33,860 nt of DNA, taken from contig CADARO010000010.1 in the NCBI GenBank assembly GCA_902790345.1, positions 1 to 33,860 on the forward strand. The letters run 5' to 3'. Source of the DNA: an uncultured Eubacteriales bacterium (lineage in GTDB: Bacteria; Bacillota; Clostridia; Christensenellales; Aristaeellaceae). The notes beneath the pieces are model-generated. The model saw only the letters and a program-made list of their open reading frames with translations. It made no database searches and was not told where the DNA came from. The position numbers and the translations under genes are program-made. Shown in pieces: positions 29,205 to 33,860 of this stretch (the stretch's first letter is position 1; the number at the start of each line of letters is the position of its first letter).

Positions 29205-31754
29205 TCACAGCCGCGAAACGCCCTTCACCTCGTACATCTGATCCTCCACCGCCTTGCGCAGGGCGGCTTCGTCCACATCCGGCGCGGCTTGAACCAGCGC
29301 CTCGCCCGCCGTGTGGCTGGCCGTGGCGCTGACCACGCCCGGCACCGATTCCAGCGCCTTCTTCACCGTGGCCTCGCAGTGCTCGCACATCATGCCCTCG
29401 ATGGTCAGCCGCAGGGACAGGGCGGCGGGGGCTTGCGGCGCGGCCTGGGGGAGGCTCACGGCCAGGGACGCGTCGTCCGCCCGGCCGCGCTTTTTGTCGC
29501 GGCTGGGATCCCGCAGCCGGAACAGGTTCAGCCTGAGGGCGTTGGACACCACGCAGAAGCTGGACAGGCTCATGGCCGCCGCGCCGAACATAGGGTTCAG
29601 CGTCCAGCCGAACAGGGGAATGAACAGGCCGGCGGCCAGGGGGATGCCGATCACGTTGTAGATGAAGGCCCAGAACAGGTTTTCATGGATGTTGCGCAGC
29701 GTGGCCCGGCTCAGCCGGATGGCGGCGGGCACGTCGCTCAGCCGGCTCTTCATCAGCACCACGTCCGCCGCGTCGATGGCCACGTCCGTGCCCGCGCCGA
29801 TGGCGATGCCGATGTCCGCCCGGGTGAGGGCCGGCGCGTCGTTGATGCCGTCGCCCACCATGGCCACCCGGCCGTGCTCCTTCAGCGCGCGTATGACGGC
29901 CTCCTTGCCGTCCGGCAGCACCCCGGCCACCACTTCGTCCACCCCCGCCTGGGCGCCGATGGCCCGGGCGGTGCGCTCGTTGTCGCCGGTGAGCATGACC
30001 ACCCGCACGCCCATGTTTCGCAGCTCCTTCACGGCCTGGGGGCTGTCCTCCTTGATGACGTCCGCCACGGCCACCACGCCCGCCACATCGCTGCCCTTCA
30101 TGAACAGCAGCGGCGTCTTGCCCTGGTCGGAGAAGGCCCGGGCCCGGGCGGACAGGGCTTCGGGAACCCTGGCGCGGCCCTCGATGAAGGCCAGGCTGCC
30201 GGCGGTGAGGGCTTCGCCGCCCTGCGAGGCGCTGACACCGTTGCCCGGCAGCGCCTTAAAATCCGTCACCTCGCCGGCGGACACGCCCCGGCTCTCCGCC
30301 TCCCGGGTCACGGCCCGGGCCAGCGGGTGCTCGCTGTGGCGCTCCACCGACGCGGCCAGCGCCAGCAGCGCCTCCTCGGTCCAGCCGTCGGCGGGGGCGA
30401 TGTCGGTCACCCGGGGCTCGCCCAGGGTGATGGTGCCGGTCTTGTCCAGCGCCACGATGTCCACCTTGCCGGCGGCCTCCAGGGACACGGCGGTCTTGAA
30501 CAGGATGCCGTTTTTCGCGCCCACGCCGTTGCCCACCATGATGGCCACGGGGGTGGCCAGGCCCAGGGCGCAGGGGCAGCTGATCACCAGCACCGAGATG
30601 CCCCGGGCCAGCGCGTAGCCGATTTCCCGCCCGGCCATCAGCCAGACGAGCATGGTCAAAAGCGCGATGCCGATCACCGCCGGCACGAACACGCCGCTCA
30701 CCTTGTCGGCGATCTTGGCGATGGGGGCCTTGGTGGCGGCGGCGTCGCTCACCATGCGGATGATCTGGCTGAGGGTGGTGTCCTCGCCCACCCGGGTGGC
30801 CTCGCATTTGAGGTAGCCAGACTGGTTGATGGTGGCGGCGGAGACGGCGTCTCCCGGCCCCTTGTCGGCGGGGATGCTCTCGCCGGTGAGCGCCGCCTCG
30901 TTCACGGCGCTGACGCCCTCCAGCACCACTCCGTCCACCGGGACGCTGTCGCCGGGGCGCACGGCGAACACGTCGCCCTTCTTCACCTGGCTTATGGGCA
31001 CCTCCACCTCCGCGCCGTCCCGCAGCAGCCGGGCGGTCTTCGGGGCCAGCTTCATGAGGCCCTTCAGCGCGTCGGTGGTCTTGCCCTTGGAGCGGGCCTC
31101 CAGCATCTTGCCCACGGTGATGAGGGTGAGGATCATGGCGGCGGACTCAAAGTAAAAGTCCATCATGTAGCCCATGACCGCCGCGCCGTCGCCGTCCACC
31201 ACGGCCCGGGTCATGGCCAGCAGCACATACACGCTCCAGGCAAAGGACACTCCCGAGCCCAGCGCCACCAGCGTGTCCATGTTGGGCGCGCGGTGCAGGA
31301 GGCTCCTGAAGCCGCTGATGAAGAATTTCTGGTTGATGACCATGATGATCGCGGCCAGGATCATCTGTACCAGGCCCATGGCCACGTGGTTGCCCTCGAA
31401 GAAGGCGGGCAGGGGCCAGCCCCACATCATGTGCCCCATGGACACGTACATGAGGGGCAGCAGCAGGCAGACGGAGGCGATGAGCCGCCGCCTGAGAACC
31501 GGCGTCTCCCGGTCCTTCAGGGCGTCCTCCTCCGCGGTCGCGGCGGTCTTTTCAGCGCCCTTCACCGACGCGCCGTAGCCCGCCTGCTCCACCGCGCTGA
31601 TGATGGCCTGGGGGGACGCAGTGCCCTCCACGCCCATGGAATTGGTCAGAAGGCTCACCGAGCAGGCCGTGACTCCCGGCACCTTCGACACGGCCTTCTC
31701 CACCCGGGCGCTGCACGCCGCGCAGCTCATGCCGGTTACGTTGTATTGATCCAT
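29205..31754 (-). CDS. copA: Copper-exporting P1B-type ATPase with HMA domains at both ends
   Basis: An 849-residue membrane ATPase that exports Cu(I). The N-terminal metal-binding domain has GMSCAAC (Cys11, Cys14). Eight membrane helices are expected from about residue 88 on. TGES is at 290-293 (phosphatase), the CPC ion site at 393-395 (SCPCALGLATP), the phosphorylated Asp437 in DKTGT, then the HP motif (ERHSEHPLA), TGDN and GDGINDAPAL. YN (AFIYNVIGIP) and MSLSS in the last helices complete the Cu(I) site. After the last helix a second heavy-metal domain (781-849) carries GMMCEHC (Cys790, Cys793), an unusual position. CGGAG lies about 9 bases before ATG 31754. No CsoR, CopY or CopZ gene is next to it. 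Confidence 0.95.
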   Translation of the reverse strand: MDQYNVTGMSCAACSARVEKAVSKVPGVTACSVSLLTNSMGVEGTASPQAIISAVEQAGYGASVKGAEKTAATAEEDALKDRETPVLRRRLIASVCLLLPLMYVSMGHMMWGWPLPAFFEGNHVAMGLVQMILAAIIMVINQKFFISGFRSLLHRAPNMDTLVALGSGVSFAWSVYVLLAMTRAVVDGDGAAVMGYMMDFYFESAAMILTLITVGKMLEARSKGKTTDALKGLMKLAPKTARLLRDGAEVEVPISQVKKGDVFAVRPGDSVPVDGVVLEGVSAVNEAALTGESIPADKGPGDAVSAATINQSGYLKCEATRVGEDTTLSQIIRMVSDAAATKAPIAKIADKVSGVFVPAVIGIALLTMLVWLMAGREIGYALARGISVLVISCPCALGLATPVAIMVGNGVGAKNGILFKTAVSLEAAGKVDIVALDKTGTITLGEPRVTDIAPADGWTEEALLALAASVERHSEHPLARAVTREAESRGVSAGEVTDFKALPGNGVSASQGGEALTAGSLAFIEGRARVPEALSARARAFSDQGKTPLLFMKGSDVAGVVAVADVIKEDSPQAVKELRNMGVRVVMLTGDNERTARAIGAQAGVDEVVAGVLPDGKEAVIRALKEHGRVAMVGDGINDAPALTRADIGIAIGAGTDVAIDAADVVLMKSRLSDVPAAIRLSRATLRNIHENLFWAFIYNVIGIPLAAGLFIPLFGWTLNPMFGAAAMSLSSFCVVSNALRLNLFRLRDPSRDKKRGRADDASLAVSLPQAAPQAPAALSLRLTIEGMMCEHCEATVKKALESVPGVVSATASHTAGEALVQAAPDVDEAALRKAVEDQMYEVKGVSRL

Positions 31755-31826
31755 GGCTTTCAGCTCCGTTATTCGCTCATATTTGAAAAAGGGCGGGCGG
31801 CAAAATACCCCTGCCCCCTATTTATC

Positions 31827-31832
31827 ATTATA
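31827..31832 (-). promoter_or_regulatory. -10 element upstream of copA
   Basis: A perfect TATAAT on the minus strand (31832-31827) lies 73 bases before the copA start; no good -35 is present, so an activator may be needed. Between it and the gene lies a G-rich minus-strand stretch (31806-31820) that is not a recognisable copper operator. 31755-31900 holds nothing else I can name. Confidence 0.5.
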
Positions 31833-31901
31833 TGCGGCCTCATTAACTCAGCATGATTCTCTTGTTATTTTTCGGGTTTTGAGGAAGGCACCTGCCGCCC
31901 G

Positions 31902-31940
31902 AAAAAAACGGGCGGCGCAGGCATTACAACCCGCGCCGCC
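31902..31940 (-). terminator. Terminator of the dnaX-ybaB-recR-Nudix operon
   Basis: GGCGGCGC/GCGCCGCC (31911-31918, 31933-31940) forms the stem and TTTTTTT follows on the minus strand (31908-31902). An overlapping alternative hairpin GCCGCCCG/CGGGCGGC spans 31894-31916. Confidence 0.82.
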
Positions 31941-31946
31941 GATTTA

Positions 31947-32396
31947 TCACATGATTTCCAACTGCCACGCGCCGCCGTCCCGGCGGTAGCGGCATTCGCT
32001 CACGTCGTCGTTCAGGAATACCTCCAGTGAGTCCACGAAGCCTCTGGCCAGGTTCATGCGGGGCAGGTCGTGGGTCTCCACCCAGAACACCTCCCCCTCC
32101 TCGGAGGAGCGCAGCCGGCCGGAGAAATGGCTGGCTCGATAGAGCAGCACCATGTAGCGGCCGCTGTCGTCATACCAGTCCTTCACGCCGCACAGGCGGG
32201 GACAGTCAATGGTCAGTCCGGTCTCCTCGAAGACCTCGCGGATGACCGAGGCGGTGAAGCCCTCGCCCTCCTCCACGTGGCCGCCGGGAAAGGCGATGCC
32301 GGGCCAGCCGGGATCGGTGCGGTTCTGAACCAGCACGCGGCTGCCGTCCGTTATCATGCACATGTTGGTAAAGGTGACCAGCTCTTTCTTCGCCAT
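31947..32396 (-). CDS. Nudix hydrolase, MutT-like
   Basis: A 149-residue nucleoside diphosphate hydrolase. The complete Nudix box spans 39-61 (G-x5-E-x7-REVFEETGL), with the metal-binding Glu57-Glu58. The N-terminal FTNMCMITDGSRVLVQNR and IAFPGGHVEEGE resemble 8-oxo-dGTP diphosphatases of the YtkD/MutT group, which cleanse oxidised nucleotides; the substrate is inferred only. The start lies 7 bases after the recR stop with GAGGCGG in the overlap, so it is translationally coupled to recR. A repair role would suit the operon. Confidence 0.9.
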   Translation of the reverse strand: MAKKELVTFTNMCMITDGSRVLVQNRTDPGWPGIAFPGGHVEEGEGFTASVIREVFEETGLTIDCPRLCGVKDWYDDSGRYMVLLYRASHFSGRLRSSEEGEVFWVETHDLPRMNLARGFVDSLEVFLNDDVSECRYRRDGGAWQLEIM

Positions 32397-32403
32397 AGCC
32401 GCC

Positions 32404-33003
32404 TCAGATCTCGCTGCGGCCGCTGAAGGCGCGGGACAGCGTCATTTCGTCGGTGTATTCCAGGTCCGCGCCCACGGGCACGCCGTGGGCGATGCGGGTC
32501 ACGCGGATGCCCAGGGGCTTGATCAGCCGGGCCAGATAGGCCGCGGTGGCCTCGCCCTCCACGTCCGGGTTGGTGGCCAGGATGACCTCCTTGATGCTGC
32601 CGTCGGAGAGGCGCTGCATCAGCTCCCGGATGCGGATGTCGTCCGGCCCCACGCCCTGCAGGGGCGAGATCACGCCGTGCAGCACGTGATACTGCCCGTT
32701 GAACTCGCGCATGCGCTCCATGGCCGCCACGTCCCGGGGGTCCTTCACCACGCACAGCATGCCGTTTTTTCGGTCGTCGTCGCGGCACATGGCGCAGGGG
32801 TCTTCGGTGGCGTAGTTGCCGCAGATCGAGCAGAAGCGCACCTGCTTCTTGCCGTTGTAGATGGCCGCCGCCAGCTCGCGCACCTGATCCTCCGGCAGGC
32901 TGACGATGTGATACGCCAGGCGCTGGGCCGTCTTCTGACCCACGCCCGGCAGCTTCGACAGCTGGTTGACCATACGCGCGAGGGGTTCGATCATGCCGCT
33001 CAT
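32404..33003 (-). CDS. recR: Recombination protein RecR
   Basis: A 199-residue ring-forming DNA-repair protein that works with RecF and RecO in loading RecA at gaps. The N-terminal helix-hairpin-helix (LSKLPGVGQKTAQRLAYH), the four-Cys zinc finger (CSICGNYATEDPCAMC), the Toprim domain (LCVVKDPRDVAAMER; ILATNPDVEGEATAAYLA) and the C-terminal GVPVGADLEYTDEMTLSRAF are all present, and the length is normal. The start may be ATG 33003 or ATG 32994 (MIEPLARMV, closer to the usual RecR N-terminus); neither has a strong site because it is coupled to ybaB. Confidence 0.97.
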   Translation of the reverse strand: MSGMIEPLARMVNQLSKLPGVGQKTAQRLAYHIVSLPEDQVRELAAAIYNGKKQVRFCSICGNYATEDPCAMCRDDDRKNGMLCVVKDPRDVAAMERMREFNGQYHVLHGVISPLQGVGPDDIRIRELMQRLSDGSIKEVILATNPDVEGEATAAYLARLIKPLGIRVTRIAHGVPVGADLEYTDEMTLSRAFSGRSEI

Positions 33004-33007
33004 GGCA

Positions 33008-33352
33008 TCAGAACAGGCCGCCCAGGTTCATGCCGCCGGTCAGCTTGCCCATTTCGCGCTCGGTGGTCTCCGCCGCGGCGCGCAGCGCTTCGTTGATGGC
33101 CGCCATCACCAGGTCCTGCAGCATCTCCACGTCGTCCGGGTCCACGGCCTCGGGCTTGATCGTCAGGGCGATCAGCTCCTTCTTGCCGTTCACCTTCGCC
33201 GTGACCACGCCGCCGCCGGCCGCCGCCTCGTATTCGCGGGCGTCCAGCTCCTCCTGGAGCTTGCCCATCTGCTGCTGGAGCTTCTGCGCCTGACGCGCCA
33301 GCTGCTGCATGTTGCCGTTCATGCCCATTCCGGGAAATCCGCCTCTTGCCAT
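33008..33352 (-). CDS. YbaB/EbfC nucleoid-associated protein
   Basis: A 114-residue DNA-binding protein that forms tweezer-like dimers and is encoded between dnaX and recR in most bacteria. The Gly/Met-rich N-terminus ([15 protein letters not shown]), the amphipathic helix [20 protein letters not shown], the [11 protein letters not shown] strand pair and the C-terminal helix then GGMNLGGLF are standard. The start is ATG 33352: GGAGG (33366-33362) is 9 bases from it but touches ATG 33361. It was probably cotranscribed with dnaX, 30 bases upstream. Confidence 0.95.
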   Translation of the reverse strand: MARGGFPGMGMNGNMQQLARQAQKLQQQMGKLQEELDAREYEAAAGGGVVTAKVNGKKELIALTIKPEAVDPDDVEMLQDLVMAAINEALRAAAETTEREMGKLTGGMNLGGLF

Positions 33353-33382
33353 GATTTTCATCCTCCAATTTGAAATGATATG

Positions 33383-33860
33383 CTATTCGTCGATGATTTC
33401 GATTTTGTCCCGGGGGAAGGCCTCGTAGACCCGCTCCAGGTTTTTGCGGCCGTCGCCCGTGGCCGCGGCCTTTTTCGGCGCGCCGGGCTGGGTGCATCTC
33501 AGGCGCATGGGCCGGCCGAAGGCCTCCGTGAGGCACTGATCCACCACGGCCCGCTTGTCCGGCGCGCTGAGCAGCTTGGCCAGCACCTCGCTGCCGTCCT
33601 GGGGGTATTCCACCAGCGCCTCGTCGCCCTCAACCCCCGCGAAGCGCCCCTTCTTGAGGAAGATGCAGATCTTCGGGTCCTGCCGGCCGATGGCCTTGAA
33701 GGCCAGCTGATAGGCCTGCTCGTCGCTCTCGGGCACGGGGGCGGGCCGGGCGGGCGCCTTGGGGGCGGCGGGCTTGGGCGCGGTTGGCGCGGCCGGTGTC
33801 GCCGAGGGGTTCGGCGCGGCGGCCGGGCGGACGCCCTCGGCCATGGCCTTTTCCAGGGAG
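33383..33860 (-). CDS. dnaX: DNA polymerase III gamma/tau subunit, C-terminal part (5' partial)
   Basis: The frame is open to the window edge, so the ATPase domains lie beyond it. The visible part has a long Ala/Pro linker (PAAAPNPSATPAAPTAPKPA), then a small folded domain (QAYQLAFKAIGRQDPKICIF; VEYPQDGSEVLAKLL) and ends in RVYEAFPRDKIEIIDE. This ending and the direct ybaB-recR neighbours identify the clamp-loader subunit, whose C-terminal domain contacts the polymerase alpha subunit and helicase. The ATG at 33844 is internal, not the start. Confidence 0.85.
   Translation of the reverse strand, partial: SLEKAMAEGVRPAAAPNPSATPAAPTAPKPAAPKAPARPAPVPESDEQAYQLAFKAIGRQDPKICIFLKKGRFAGVEGDEALVEYPQDGSEVLAKLLSAPDKRAVVDQCLTEAFGRPMRLRCTQPGAPKKAAATGDGRKNLERVYEAFPRDKIEIIDE

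Noticed and set aside
31806..31822. ATACCCC...CCCCTAT upstream of copA as a CsoR operator
   Set aside because: It is a mirror repeat, not an inverted repeat, so a dimeric regulator would not read it symmetrically.
29103..31856. A 917-codon plus-strand frame antisense to copA
   Set aside because: Same composition artefact; copA has all its motifs on the other strand.

Overview
The window comes from a GC-rich chromosome that reads as a Clostridia-type Firmicute, probably an uncultured gut lineage near Oscillospirales or Christensenellales. The signs are strong AGGAGG-type ribosome sites, near-consensus TTGACA/TATAAT promoters with 17-base spacers, a DUF4342 protein, a UvrX/YolD SOS pair with Bacillus-type LexA boxes, rubrerythrin, a ferredoxin-tailed aldo/keto reductase, and the dnaX-ybaB-recR order. 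The taxonomic placement is inference. High GC opens very long antisense frames, which I left out.

Layout. 1-1649: the end of an amino-acid-type ABC transporter (permease, ATPase). 1817-2721: two small membrane-anchored UBA-like proteins. 2795-4752: an OmpR-type response regulator and its histidine kinase. 4853-6709: an Mrp/Nbp35 Fe-S P-loop ATPase, a YaiI/YqxD protein and a flavodoxin-like protein. 6768-9113: a three-gene operon of two proteins that look like catalytically dead relatives of 2-oxoacid dehydrogenase E1-alpha and E1-beta/E2, followed by an SMC/ABC-like ATPase. 9237-12387: two divergent sulfatases. 12439-12972: rubrerythrin.

13055-16256 (approximate): a visibly AT-rich island with a truncated phage head-closure gene, a zinc-ribbon protein and a restriction-modification operon whose promoter is flanked by an inverted repeat. 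16316-18463: a LexA-controlled Y-family polymerase and YolD-like protein. 18522-19643: an aldo/keto reductase. 19820-20211: a MITE-like repeat with long imperfect terminal inverted repeats. 20397-23273: an FAD oxidoreductase, a DtxR-family regulator ending in a GA-rich tandem repeat, and a D-cysteine desulfhydrase/ACC deaminase-type enzyme.

23428-29027 (minus strand): a signalling operon of a large soluble hybrid histidine kinase (frameshifted near its 5' end), a PAS-degenerate GGDEF-EAL protein, a YbaK-type deacylase and a small membrane protein. 29205-31754 (minus): a CopA-type copper ATPase with metal-binding domains at both ends. 31947-33860 (minus): dnaX (partial), ybaB, recR and a Nudix hydrolase. 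No tRNA, rRNA or CRISPR array was seen.

The most unusual region is 6768-9113. Two proteins keep the sequence skeleton of the pyruvate-dehydrogenase family but have lost the thiamine diphosphate motif, the catalytic glutamate and the acyltransferase His/Asp. They have their own strong promoter and a perfect terminator, which points to a maintained non-enzymatic role rather than decay.
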